Counted from the first letter of the stretch, positions 17,014 through 25,810 are shown. The stretch is 64,000 bases of DNA from an uncultured Eubacteriales bacterium (GCA_902492655.1 CABUMF010000006.1:1-64000); one strand, 5' to 3'. A program made the numbers and translations. Notes: a model not told the origin generated them from the sequence alone.

Positions 17014-19068
17014 TTATCCGTTTATTTCAGCATCGTATGCTTCCTGATAGAATACTTCCTGTGAATTTATTTTTTCTCCATTCGTTACAATATCAGAATA
17101 AGTGCCGTCCGGTAACATTTTTTTGCCTTTTACATTATCGCTTAAAGCAATATCGAATATATGACGGATTCGGTTTCGTACATTCTCATCATAAATGGGT
17201 GCGGCAACTTCAACTCGTCTTATTGTATTTCTTGTCATAAAATCTGCGGAGGATATGTATATTTTTTCCTCCTTACCTGTTCCAAAACGATATATACGAG
17301 AATGCTCTAAAAATCTGCCCACTATACTTATGACATTGATATTGTCCGTTACGCCTTTAATCCCCGGTTTAAGGCAGCAAATCCCCCTTACAATCAAATC
17401 AATATGAACCCCCGCCTTCGATGCCTCTATAAGCTTGTCTATAATATCCTTATCGGTGAGGGAATTGATCTTGATTCCGATATATGCGCTCTGCCTATTT
17501 GATGATTTGACTATTTCGTTGTCTATCATTTCTATAATCTTGTTTTGCATCATTTTAGGAGCAACAAGCAAATGATTTGTCTCTTCTATCGTTTCACCGA
17601 GCATCAATGCATTGAACACCTTCGCAATTTCCGCACCGAGCTCCTGATTTGCTGTAAGCAATGAAAGGTCAGTGTATTGTTTTGATGTTTTTTCGTTGTA
17701 GTTGCCCGTGCCTATCTGTGCAATATAGGAGAATCCTTCGTCTGTACTCTTTGTTATAAGACACAGCTTGGAATGAACCTTATATTTTCCTAAACCGTAT
17801 ATAATCCGACATCCTGCATCCTCTAACATTCTTGAAACTTCTATGTTGTTTTCTTCGTCAAACCTCGCGCGGAGCTCAACCATTACAAGAACTTCTTTCC
17901 CGTTTTCGGCGGCCTCGATCAAAGTTTCAATAATTTTACTCCGTTCCGCCACACGATATAAAGTCAGCTTGATGGATACCACACTTTCGTCCTCTGCAGC
18001 CTCATGAAGCATTGCAAGGAAGGGCTTTATGCTTTCAAATGGATACGAAAGTAATACATCCTTTTTCTCAACCTGGCTTATTATGCTTTCTTTAAGATTA
18101 AGTTTAGGGGTTGTTCTCGGAGTGCGCTTTTTAAAAAATAAATCTGTTTTTTCTCTTAAATAGTTTTGCAGTAAAAATCCGAAAGACAAATCCAACGGTG
18201 TGCCTGATTTTATAATGTGCTTTTCCGATACACCGATATACTTTGCTATTTCGGATTTCATCTTATCATTTATATCACGGGTAATCTCAATTCTCACGGG
18301 ATTTAATCTTGTCCGCTTTTTTATAAGCTTACCCATTATATCTCTGTAGTCAAGATTGTCATCACTGAAATTCTCGGTATCAATATCAGCATTTCGGGTT
18401 ACTCTTATAACTGTTTTTTCGCTTACTGTATGCCTTGAGAATAATTTGTACACAAAATGCAAAATAAGCTCCTCGCACAGCATAAAGGTACCGGGACGGG
18501 TCGGAATTTCAATAAGTCTTTTAAATACGCTGTTCTCGCAAGCCACAACTCCTGTTTTGTTTTTGCCTTTAGCAGTTTTCAGTAGCACTATGGCATAGAG
18601 AGTTTTATTATTAAAGAACGGGAAGGGCTGTTGCTTGCTTATAATCATAGGAGAGAGGAAGGGTGCTATATGGTGATTGAAATATTTTTCCAAACCTTCA
18701 CCTTCATCCTTGGAAAGCTTATTAAAGTTAATAAGCCTTATTCCTTGCGGCTCAAGCTCGCCCATAAGCTGCTCATATATGCGGGCTTTTTTTACTTCCA
18801 ATTCCTTGGTTCTTTTTAAAATTGCATTTATTTGCTGTCTGGGGGTCATACCCGTTTTGTTTTCTTTTTCGTCTTTATTAATTTTTTCCCTGTCTGTAAG
18901 AGAACCTACTCTGACCATATAAAATTCATCTAAATTAGACTGATAAATAGCAGTAAATGATAGTCTTTCCGCAAGAGGCACATCCGGGTTTCCGGCTTCG
19001 TCCAAAACACGCTCATTAAACTTGAGCCATGACAGCTCTCTGTTTACATAATATGTTTCGTTCTTCAT
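17014..19068 (-). CDS. ppk1: Polyphosphate kinase 1
   Basis: Reversibly makes polyphosphate from ATP. The N-terminal domain begins YYVNRELSWLKFNERVL. The two catalytic-domain histidines are present: the phosphorylated one in YKVHSKLCLI and the second in EHSRIYRFG. SIKLTLYRVAERSKI and IGTGNYNEKT are further family motifs. The start at 19068 (684 residues) follows AAAGGTGAT and puts the homology right at the N-terminus. A longer start at 19149 also has a GAGAGG site and would add 27 residues, so either may be used. Upstream of pfkA in one leftward unit. No clear promoter seen ahead of it. Confidence 0.94.
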   Translation of the reverse strand: MKNETYYVNRELSWLKFNERVLDEAGNPDVPLAERLSFTAIYQSNLDEFYMVRVGSLTDREKINKDEKENKTGMTPRQQINAILKRTKELEVKKARIYEQLMGELEPQGIRLINFNKLSKDEGEGLEKYFNHHIAPFLSPMIISKQQPFPFFNNKTLYAIVLLKTAKGKNKTGVVACENSVFKRLIEIPTRPGTFMLCEELILHFVYKLFSRHTVSEKTVIRVTRNADIDTENFSDDNLDYRDIMGKLIKKRTRLNPVRIEITRDINDKMKSEIAKYIGVSEKHIIKSGTPLDLSFGFLLQNYLREKTDLFFKKRTPRTTPKLNLKESIISQVEKKDVLLSYPFESIKPFLAMLHEAAEDESVVSIKLTLYRVAERSKIIETLIEAAENGKEVLVMVELRARFDEENNIEVSRMLEDAGCRIIYGLGKYKVHSKLCLITKSTDEGFSYIAQIGTGNYNEKTSKQYTDLSLLTANQELGAEIAKVFNALMLGETIEETNHLLVAPKMMQNKIIEMIDNEIVKSSNRQSAYIGIKINSLTDKDIIDKLIEASKAGVHIDLIVRGICCLKPGIKGVTDNINVISIVGRFLEHSRIYRFGTGKEEKIYISSADFMTRNTIRRVEVAAPIYDENVRNRIRHIFDIALSDNVKGKKMLPDGTYSDIVTNGEKINSQEVFYQEAYDAEING

Positions 19069-19263
19069 TTCAACATCACCTTTCTTTTTTATTCCGGTTT
19101 TTGTCGTTTGTTTTTCTTTCAATATGTATCTTAACCATTGCATTATCATAATTAACCTCTCGGTATTATTAAAAGTATATAAATTATGAAATAAATACCT
19201 CTTATACTATGCTTGCCAATATTTCATCAGGATATGCCTGTATTCTTTTTAATATGGAAGGTC

Positions 19264-19574
19264 AATGCCTACATTATTAATTATACTTTGTATGATGCGG
19301 GAACAACTATGAACGATGTAAATCCGGATTATGTCATAGTGGGGGGAAGGGAAAGCCATTCTCTCGATACTCTGCAGAAGCAGTAATTGTAGGTGACAGA
19401 ATGGATACGGATGTTATTTCCGGAATGGAGTGCGGAATGGCTACGGTACTTGTTTTATCCGGCGTTTCCTACCAAAAAACCATTTCTGATTTTTCTTATC
19501 GTCCAACTATGGTTCTGAACGGGGTTGGCGATATTGTAGAATTTGCAAAGAACCAAAAAACAAAAAAAATCTGA
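19264..19574 (+). pseudogene. Decayed HAD-IIA (NagD/AraL-type) hydrolase
   Basis: Two pieces of one family lie in different frames. The first (about 19264-19380, frame of position 19312) reads YDAGTTMNDVNPDYVIVG and then GRESHSLDTLQK before a stop. The second (19377-19574) reads EAVIVGDRMDTDVISGMECG, then TVLVLSGVS, FSYRPTMVLNGVGDI and a stop. In intact NagD-type proteins about 80 residues separate these blocks and the N-terminal DxD half precedes them, so the gene has lost its 5' half and an internal segment. No start, promoter or ribosome binding site remains. This explains most of the roughly 590-bp gap between ppk1 and the permease gene; 19069-19263 shows nothing else. Confidence 0.8.
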
Positions 19575-19594
19575 GAGGAAAAGCTTCCTCTCAG
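19562..19594 (-). terminator. Terminator of the GH129-like/DMT unit
   Basis: A 10-bp perfect stem CTGAGAGGAA/TTCCTCTCAG with a 4-base loop. Read leftward it is followed by eight T. It overlaps the last codon of the HAD pseudogene on the other strand. Confidence 0.9.
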
Positions 19595-19661
19595 AATTAA
19601 ACCATGAAATAATCCAAAGTCGCATTTTTAGCGGCTTTTATTTACGGAAAAAAACAACTTA

Positions 19662-20540
19662 TTATATGCACAGGAGCAATATGCTTACTATACCGATAAT
19701 TACTCCTATTAACTGCTTGATTGTAAGCTTTTCTTTAAAAAACAACCTGCCTACCATAACAGAAAGTATCGAAGTTGCGCAGTTATAGGTTGAATAAAGC
19801 ATTGTTCCGTGTATAACGGAGTTGGAATATGTGTATATGCACTGAAAAATCCCCAATATTATTCCGGCGCAAGCACCTGAAATATACATTTTTCCGGTGA
19901 GTTTTGACCTGTAGTGGTTTTTTGAAAGCCTCATCGACAATAAAATAACTGCCGAAATAATGCTTGCGCTGATATATGCTATTGCAACGAATTCAAAAAT
20001 CTCAAGCTTCGGTGAGGTTATTGAGTAAACTTTTTGATTTACAGAGCAAAAACCGTTGCTCAAAAAAACAATAACCATTAATACAGCCCACAAGATGTTG
20101 TCAGATTTTTTACCGCCTGTACTGTTATTGACTTTTGCACTTATCATTACAAGAGATACAAGAGTTAGCGCAATACCGGCTGTTTTTGACAGGCCGAGAG
20201 GATCGCCGAACACCAGATATGAAAACGCTATGGGGATAAGCATACTGAAATTATTTATAATTACGGTCAGCGTCATTTTACCCTTTGAAAATGCACAAAC
20301 ATAAAAGAATTGAAAAATAACGCTTAAAACACCCATAATTATACCTTGTAAAAGCGTTTGCCTATGAATGGATCCGCTTAATAAAAACGGTGAGAATACC
20401 AACGCCGCCATTGAGAACATCAGCATATTATAATAAATGCTGTCAAACAGAGTTTTGTCTGATTTCTTTGAAAAATCTGATTGCAGAGTGATTTTTGCAA
20501 CTGCCAATATACACATTAACGGTATTAATAAATACTTCAA
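19662..20540 (-). CDS. EamA/DMT-family permease
   Basis: A 292-residue protein with ten predicted transmembrane helices in two repeats, for example MLMFSMAALVFSPFLLSG, IIMGVLSVIFQFFYVCAFSKG, and in the second half LYSTYNCATSILSVMVGRLFFKEKL with ending LIGVIIGIVSILLLCI, the typical EamA closing pattern. The family exports or imports small metabolites and includes sugar carriers. It starts 1 bp after the stop of the GH129-like gene, so it is tightly coupled and may move the substrate or product of that enzyme (inference). Confidence 0.88.
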   Translation of the reverse strand: MKYLLIPLMCILAVAKITLQSDFSKKSDKTLFDSIYYNMLMFSMAALVFSPFLLSGSIHRQTLLQGIIMGVLSVIFQFFYVCAFSKGKMTLTVIINNFSMLIPIAFSYLVFGDPLGLSKTAGIALTLVSLVMISAKVNNSTGGKKSDNILWAVLMVIVFLSNGFCSVNQKVYSITSPKLEIFEFVAIAYISASIISAVILLSMRLSKNHYRSKLTGKMYISGACAGIILGIFQCIYTYSNSVIHGTMLYSTYNCATSILSVMVGRLFFKEKLTIKQLIGVIIGIVSILLLCI

Positions 20541-20541
20541 G

Positions 20542-22218
20542 CTAAATTTCCTCCATTATAAAATCCTTTGGTAAAACGGTTATGCCGTCTGTCACACGAG
20601 GCTCATTTGAAAAATTAGCCGTTATTCTGTATTTATTTCCGAAAACAGTGCGTTGAAGCATATAATCATCACTTAAAATCTTAAAATCAGTCATAGGCAG
20701 AAGTGCGGTTTTTTCATGAACAGCAGTAATCGTTTTATAGCTTTTAAGTATAGCCTGTTTCAGCTTATTGTAATTTCCTTCTTTAAATGAGTAAAGCGGA
20801 GGACAACCGTAAAGACAGGCAAACAGCGTTTTATCCTTTATAATGTCCAATGACATTGCTGTAGAATCTCCCCAATAAGGGAATGTTAACAGACAATCAT
20901 GGTATGTCAGCTGCCACAACGGAATACGGCGCTTGGGATTAAGCATATTCTTTTTTATGTGTTCACATTGTTCATCCGTGTAAACATTGGCATGATTTCT
21001 GCCGGAATCGTTATTTCTGTAATATACCGGACTGTGAAATCCTTCGGAGTAAGCAACATGGTCAATGATTTTATCAAAGCCTTCTTCCGTTCCGACAATG
21101 AGTCCCATATTCTCCAGTGCTTCAAAAGCTTCGTTTTTGACGGTGATTGATTCCTCTTTGGTCAGAGGATGCTCTTTGCTGAAACATTCATTGACAGACC
21201 CTCCGAATACATCTATAAAACGGCCCCTGTAGTAAGGATATTTTTTAAGTATTTGCGGGATTTCCTCTTGCATACGCAACTTTGCGCAAGCAGGACACAT
21301 GGTATTTTGATTGTGCATTTTTCCGTCAAACCCCTTCAATGCCCATGCCGGTGCGAGTTCTCCTTCCTTGTTAATAATAACACCTTCGGGGTAATCCTTC
21401 ATTCTTCTTGCGGTGTAGTCGCAGTTTTTTACTCTGTTGTTCGGGACTATGTCAAGAAGCTCGGGATTTAAAATATCGTTGTAATTATCATATTGAGTAG
21501 ACAAGAACCCGTAATTTTTATAAAGGGGCTCTGAAAGGCATGAATCTGCTTCAAAAAAGAGCCCGAACAGTGCTTTTGAAACACCGTTTTTATGCAAATC
21601 TCCGGCTATTTCCAAAAGCTTTTCTCCGGATGCCGGTGAAGCCGAAACATCATGTTCGCTGTACATAACATCATTGTAATTATCGTTCCAAATCCAAAAA
21701 ATCGCACCGCCGACAAGGGTTTCGATATTTTTGATTTTATTGATTTTATCCGATAGAGTTCGGCAGCCGGGATTGTAATTTTCACGATACCATTTGCACG
21801 CCTCCGGCAATGTATTAAATATTTTGTAGCTCACCGTGGACTTTTTATTGCACGAGATAAAAAGATTATATATCCCGTCAACCTTTTTTACGACATATTC
21901 CGAGTTAACCGGATCATTCGGGCAAATCGCAAGAAAGCTTTTGTTTCGTTCAAGAAGTATCATTGACAATGAGGCGTTATGACCGCTGCAAAAATTCCAA
22001 CCTATTTTTTCACAGGAAAACTCTCCGGATTCGTAATACTCCTCAACATTTATCGCTATTCCTTCTCCTACGGGGAGAATAAGCCTGTCACCGCGTAAAA
22101 TTACGGGAGTCGGAACGGCATTTTCGACCTCGACAGTAAAAACTCCGTCATTTTCCGAAATGGATTTTTCTGTTATAAATTCAAATTCAACATTTTCATT
22201 TTTAATTGTAAAGCTCAT
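20542..22218 (-). CDS. Putative glycoside hydrolase, GH129/GH101-like
   Basis: A 558-residue protein without a signal peptide. The N-terminal 150 residues look like a beta-sandwich, followed by a probable TIM barrel. Asp336 in RFIDVFGG and Glu378 in LIVGTEEGF are spaced 42 apart, resembling from memory the nucleophile and acid/base pair of GH129 alpha-N-acetylgalactosaminidases. TMCPACAKLRMQEE and PLWQLTYHDCLLTFPYWGDS are further conserved-looking parts. ATG 22218 follows AGGAGGTG; an earlier in-frame ATG lacks a site. First gene of a unit with the permease, divergent from an AraC regulator. Family assignment is moderate; substrate unknown. Confidence 0.65.
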   Translation of the reverse strand: MSFTIKNENVEFEFITEKSISENDGVFTVEVENAVPTPVILRGDRLILPVGEGIAINVEEYYESGEFSCEKIGWNFCSGHNASLSMILLERNKSFLAICPNDPVNSEYVVKKVDGIYNLFISCNKKSTVSYKIFNTLPEACKWYRENYNPGCRTLSDKINKIKNIETLVGGAIFWIWNDNYNDVMYSEHDVSASPASGEKLLEIAGDLHKNGVSKALFGLFFEADSCLSEPLYKNYGFLSTQYDNYNDILNPELLDIVPNNRVKNCDYTARRMKDYPEGVIINKEGELAPAWALKGFDGKMHNQNTMCPACAKLRMQEEIPQILKKYPYYRGRFIDVFGGSVNECFSKEHPLTKEESITVKNEAFEALENMGLIVGTEEGFDKIIDHVAYSEGFHSPVYYRNNDSGRNHANVYTDEQCEHIKKNMLNPKRRIPLWQLTYHDCLLTFPYWGDSTAMSLDIIKDKTLFACLYGCPPLYSFKEGNYNKLKQAILKSYKTITAVHEKTALLPMTDFKILSDDYMLQRTVFGNKYRITANFSNEPRVTDGITVLPKDFIMEEI

Positions 22219-22237
22219 GCTTACACCTCCTCTGACC

Positions 22238-22266
22238 ATTATAAAACAAATGAATAATATTTGCAA
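22238..22266 (-). promoter_or_regulatory. Promoter of the GH129-like/DMT unit
   Basis: On the minus strand TTGCAA (22266-22261), 17 bp, TATAAT (22243-22238). Perfect -10 and a fair -35, 20 bp ahead of the start codon. Confidence 0.75.
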
Positions 22267-22287
22267 TGGACTTTTTAGAAAATAATA

Positions 22288-22316
22288 TGGACAAATTTGA
22301 CATATTGTGTTATAAT
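22288..22316 (+). promoter_or_regulatory. Promoter of the divergent AraC gene
   Basis: TGGACA (22288-22293), 17 bp, TATAAT (22311-22316). It faces away from the leftward promoter 22 bp away. Transcription would begin near 22323, giving a very short leader and supporting ATG 22333 as the start. Confidence 0.75.
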
Positions 22317-22332
22317 ACATATGGGTGATAAT

Positions 22333-23136
22333 ATGGCTGACAATACATTATTTGAAAAACATACGGAGCCGCTTTCTGATTCCTTGGGAATGTTCTATTG
22401 CGGAAAAAGAATTAAAACCAAAAATCATGTTTACGGGCCTGAAATTCGTTCTCATTATCTTATAGTTTTTGTCAATGAAGGCAATGCCGTACTTAAATCA
22501 ACAGGTAAAGATATTCCGATAAGGAAAGACAATATCCTCGTTATGTTTCCCGGGGAAAGGGTTTATTACCGTGCGCTTTCGGATTGGAGCATACAGTGGA
22601 TTGGAGTTGACGGAAGGGCAGACAAGGTGTTTCATAAAATCGGAGTGACAAAGAAAAATCCGGTGTTTAGCCCGAATAACCCAAAAGAAATATCGAGAAT
22701 ACTTTCGGAAATATACGAAACTCAATGTGAGGGCTCGATGTTCGCTAAATATAAAGTACAGTCATTGCTGTATGATTTTTTTGCAGAGCTTGTTATTTGC
22801 GAAAACACAAAAAGAATATATGATCCTATTTCTCGTGCAATACGCACAATCGAATACAATTACAACAATAAAATAACGGTGCAGGGGCTTGCGGAGTCAT
22901 TTTATTTGGATGAAGCCTATTTTTCAAGACTTTTTAAAGAAAAAACGGGTATGTCGCCAAAACAGTATCTTTTGAATGTGCGTATTAATCGGGCTAAGGA
23001 GTTGCTTTCCGCCACTGATTATCCCATAAGAGAAATTTCTGCGGCTACGGGTTTTTCAGATCCTCTCTATTTTTCAAAGCTTTTTTTCAAAAGGGAGGGC
23101 ATTTCTCCGTCAAATTACAGAAAAGGAATATGGTGA
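22333..23136 (+). CDS. AraC-family transcriptional regulator
   Basis: A 267-residue regulator. The N-terminal cupin domain includes HYLIVFVNEGNAVL and DNILVMFPGERVYYRA; the C-terminal AraC domain includes KITVQGLAESFYLDEAYFSR, LFKEKTGMSPKQYL and a second helix-turn-helix in YPIREISAATGFSDPLYFSK. ATG 22333 is preceded by GGGTGA; the ATG at 22321 lies at or before the predicted transcription start. Divergent from the GH129-like gene, which it probably controls in response to a sugar (inference). No clear terminator follows; 23137-23276 is AT-rich and otherwise empty. Confidence 0.9.
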   Translation: MADNTLFEKHTEPLSDSLGMFYCGKRIKTKNHVYGPEIRSHYLIVFVNEGNAVLKSTGKDIPIRKDNILVMFPGERVYYRALSDWSIQWIGVDGRADKVFHKIGVTKKNPVFSPNNPKEISRILSEIYETQCEGSMFAKYKVQSLLYDFFAELVICENTKRIYDPISRAIRTIEYNYNNKITVQGLAESFYLDEAYFSRLFKEKTGMSPKQYLLNVRINRAKELLSATDYPIREISAATGFSDPLYFSKLFFKREGISPSNYRKGIW

Positions 23137-23276
23137 TTATGACTAAAGAAGGCACAGCACTGTCTTGACAGCAGTCTGAAGTTAGTATTTTTTGCTGCTT
23201 TAATTTTTTGGATTTTCAAAAATGTTTCAAAAATATTATTTTTTTGTTAGAATTACAATTTTTTTAAAAATAACCG

Positions 23277-23305
23277 TAGACAAAAACGAAATTTAAAGTT
23301 ATAAT
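23277..23305 (+). promoter_or_regulatory. Promoter of minD
   Basis: TAGACA (23277-23282), 17 bp, TATAAT (23300-23305), 31 bp ahead of the minD start. Confidence 0.7.
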
Positions 23306-23336
23306 ATAATCAGTATTATATAATTGGGGGCAGACT

Positions 23337-24131
23337 ATGGGCGAGGTTATTGTAATCACCTCCGGAAAAGGCGGAGTGGGTAAGACGACCGCTGCGGCAA
23401 ATATCGGTGCAACACTTGCAAAAAACGGAAGAAAAACAGTAATCATTGATATGGATCTCGGTCTGCGTAAGCTTGATATTGCAATCGGAATTGCGGACAA
23501 GGTTGTTTATAATGTGGTTGATGTCATAAAAAATCGGTGTTCACTGCCTGATGCACTGATTAAGGATTCTCGTTTTGGTGAGTTGTATATTCTTCCTGCT
23601 TCTCAAAGTGAAAACAAGCTTGCTGTTTCTCCCGATGAAATGAAAGCTTTATGCAGGGAACTTTCATCTTTGTTCGATTATGTTATTATAGACTCACCCG
23701 CAGGCGTTGAGAGAGGATTTGAAAACTCGGTTGTCGGTGCCGATTCGGCTATTATAGTTGTTGTACCCGAGCCGGCTTCACTTCGTGACGCGGACAGGAT
23801 TGCCGATATTCTTAATGATGAATATGACATTCGTAAGATTAAGGTTCTCATCAACAGATACAGACCACTTCTTGCCGAAAGGGGAGTTACCCCTAAAATT
23901 GATGCCATTATTTCCATTCTCAGAGTCGGCATAATCGGTGTTGTTGCCGAGGATGACTCGGTAATAACCGCTGCTGCAAATAGCAGACCTGTTATTTCAG
24001 AACCGCAGTCCATCGCCGCCAGATGCTTTATGAACACCGCAAGGCGAATTGCGGGAGCTGACATACCCCTTGAAAAATTTCAAAATGATGGGTTGCTTAA
24101 AAGAATAATCAAGGCAATCCATAAACAATAA
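23337..24131 (+). CDS. minD: Septum-site determining ATPase MinD
   Basis: Membrane-associated ParA-type ATPase that places the division septum. Residues 10-18 form the deviant Walker A (SGKGGVGKTT), IDMDLGLRKLDI follows, the Walker B region is YVIIDSPAGVERGF, and ASLRDADRI corresponds to the MinC-binding/switch region. The C-terminus LLKRIIKAIHKQ is a short amphipathic helix of the kind that anchors MinD. 264 residues, normal. GGGGG precedes the ATG. Neither minC nor minE is in the window; the gene is followed by the methylglyoxal-synthase-like gene. Confidence 0.95.
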   Translation: MGEVIVITSGKGGVGKTTAAANIGATLAKNGRKTVIIDMDLGLRKLDIAIGIADKVVYNVVDVIKNRCSLPDALIKDSRFGELYILPASQSENKLAVSPDEMKALCRELSSLFDYVIIDSPAGVERGFENSVVGADSAIIVVVPEPASLRDADRIADILNDEYDIRKIKVLINRYRPLLAERGVTPKIDAIISILRVGIIGVVAEDDSVITAAANSRPVISEPQSIAARCFMNTARRIAGADIPLEKFQNDGLLKRIIKAIHKQ

Positions 24132-24149
24132 AGTTAGGAGTTTTGCGTT

Positions 24150-24551
24150 ATGAATATTGCTTTAATAGCTCACGAATCCAAAAAAGAACTTATGGTTCAG
24201 CTATGTATCGCATACAAGGGAATTTTGAAGAATCATACTCTGTTTGCCACAGCCGGAACAGGCCGTCTTGTTTCCGAAGCTACCGGGATACCTGTTAATG
24301 CATTTCTCTCCGGGCCTCTCGGAGGCTATCAGCAGATAGCTGCACGAATTGCGTATAACGAAATTGATTTTTTGATTTTTCTGCGCGATCCGTTAAATTC
24401 CGAAACAGTTGAGAATGATATTGACGAGCTGATAAAGCTTTGCGATATACATACAATTCCCGTTGCTACAAATCTCGCAACTGCAGAAATTTTGATTATG
24501 GGACTTGAACGCGGCGACTTCGGCTGGCGTGATATTGTCCGCACAAATTAG
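24150..24551 (+). CDS. mgsA: Methylglyoxal-synthase-like protein with altered active site
   Basis: A 133-residue MGS-fold protein. True methylglyoxal synthases convert dihydroxyacetone phosphate to methylglyoxal. Fold and phosphate-site motifs are retained: ALIAHESKK, ATAGTGRLVSEATG, LSGPLGG, DPLNSE and IPVATNLATAE. However, the general base Asp71 of the E. coli enzyme (GGDQQ) is Tyr60 here (GGYQQ, codon TAT), and His98 of PHDPD corresponds to Val87 in TVEND; Asp101 is retained as Asp90. Activity is therefore doubtful, and a binding or regulatory role is possible. It sits 18 bp after minD and 14 bp before folC, in the same unit. The gene symbol reflects family only. Confidence 0.8.
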   Translation: MNIALIAHESKKELMVQLCIAYKGILKNHTLFATAGTGRLVSEATGIPVNAFLSGPLGGYQQIAARIAYNEIDFLIFLRDPLNSETVENDIDELIKLCDIHTIPVATNLATAEILIMGLERGDFGWRDIVRTN

Positions 24552-24565
24552 TTAAGGGCGAGAAT

Positions 24566-25795
24566 ATGGAATACAGTGAAGCGATAGATTATATTCATTC
24601 AATATTAAAATTCGGCTCTAAACTCGGGCTTACTAATATAACCGAGCTTATGAGGCGACTGGGAAATCCACAGAATAAATTCAAGGCTATTCATGTCGCC
24701 GGAACGAACGGCAAGGGCTCAACATCCGTGATGTTATCCGAAATACTCAGGCGTCAAGGCTACAAAACAGGTCTTTTTACTTCGCCTTATATCGAGGATT
24801 TTTGCGAACGAATTCAGATTAACGGCGAAAAAATTTCTCACGCTGAGCTTGCGCACCTGACTGAGATTGTCAAATCCAATTGTGAGGAAATGGTAAGGGA
24901 CGGATTTAATCATCCCACGGAATTTGAGGTTGTAACTGCGATAGGCTTTTTGTATTTTGCCGATTGCGATTATGCTGTTATCGAGGTCGGTCTGGGCGGC
25001 AGGCTTGACGCTACAAATGTCTTGACAAATCCCGTTCTGTCTGTCATCACTCTTATTGACTATGACCATATGGAGTATCTCGGCGATACTCTTACAGAAA
25101 TTGCTTATGAAAAGTGTGGTATAATTAAGCCCGGCGTGCCTGTTGTTACATATCCCGAGCAGCCGCCAGAGGCTCTTGAAGTAATAAAAAACACTTGCAG
25201 GGAACGAGGTTGCCGATTAACCATTGCCGATAGTACCGAAAAGTATAAATCATACACATTAAAACCCTCTCTTTCGGGAAATCATCAGATTAAGAATATG
25301 CAGACTGTTATTTCCGCCGTATCCGTCCTTACGCAAAACGGGGCGGAGATATGCGATACTGCTGTTGTTTCCGGTATTGAGAAAACTCAATTCATTGGAA
25401 GGTTTGAGTTTATAGATAAAAATATTGTAATCGACGGGGCTCATAACCCTTCCGGGGTTTCCGCTCTTTGCGATTGCCTCAGAGAACAGCAATTTGACAG
25501 AATTATCCTTGTCTGCGGTATGCTTGCAGACAAAAACTACAAGGAATGTGCCGAGATGCTTAAAAATGTTAGTGATGTTCTTATAGCAACTGAACCACCA
25601 AATCCGCGAAAGCTCGATGCAAAGGATTTTGCCGAGGTTCTCTCCACAGATTTATATTTCCAAAGCCCGTCCGAGGCAGTTAGTTTTGCAAAAGCAATGG
25701 CGAGGGAAGACGATTTAATCTGTGTTTGCGGTTCTCTCTATTTAATCGGCAGTATTCGACGGGAGTTTCGTAACGATAATTTTTTTGTCGATTGA
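24566..25795 (+). CDS. folC: Dihydrofolate synthase / folylpolyglutamate synthase
   Basis: Mur-ligase-family enzyme that adds glutamate to dihydropteroate and folates. Visible: the P-loop HVAGTNGKGSTSVML, LFTSPYIEDFCERI, HPTEFEVVTAIGFLYF, the Mg-site region VIEVGLGGRLDATNVL, a GNHQIKN segment and VIDGAHNPSGVSAL in the C-terminal domain. 409 residues, typical. It begins 14 bp after the MGS-like gene with a GGGCGAG site. Last gene of the minD unit; the sporulation operon with its own promoter follows. Confidence 0.95.
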   Translation: MEYSEAIDYIHSILKFGSKLGLTNITELMRRLGNPQNKFKAIHVAGTNGKGSTSVMLSEILRRQGYKTGLFTSPYIEDFCERIQINGEKISHAELAHLTEIVKSNCEEMVRDGFNHPTEFEVVTAIGFLYFADCDYAVIEVGLGGRLDATNVLTNPVLSVITLIDYDHMEYLGDTLTEIAYEKCGIIKPGVPVVTYPEQPPEALEVIKNTCRERGCRLTIADSTEKYKSYTLKPSLSGNHQIKNMQTVISAVSVLTQNGAEICDTAVVSGIEKTQFIGRFEFIDKNIVIDGAHNPSGVSALCDCLREQQFDRIILVCGMLADKNYKECAEMLKNVSDVLIATEPPNPRKLDAKDFAEVLSTDLYFQSPSEAVSFAKAMAREDDLICVCGSLYLIGSIRREFRNDNFFVD

Positions 25796-25810
25796 ATTTT
25801 TTCGTATATT

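Noticed and set aside
19069..19149. Separate leader peptide before ppk1
   Set aside because: The ATG at 19149 with GAGAGG is in frame with ppk1 and has no stop between, so it is an alternative start rather than a separate peptide.
23137..23276. Small RNA or terminator in the AT-rich gap before the minD promoter
   Set aside because: Only short imperfect inverted repeats such as CTGTC/GACAG with a 2-base loop are present; nothing stable or conserved could be supported.
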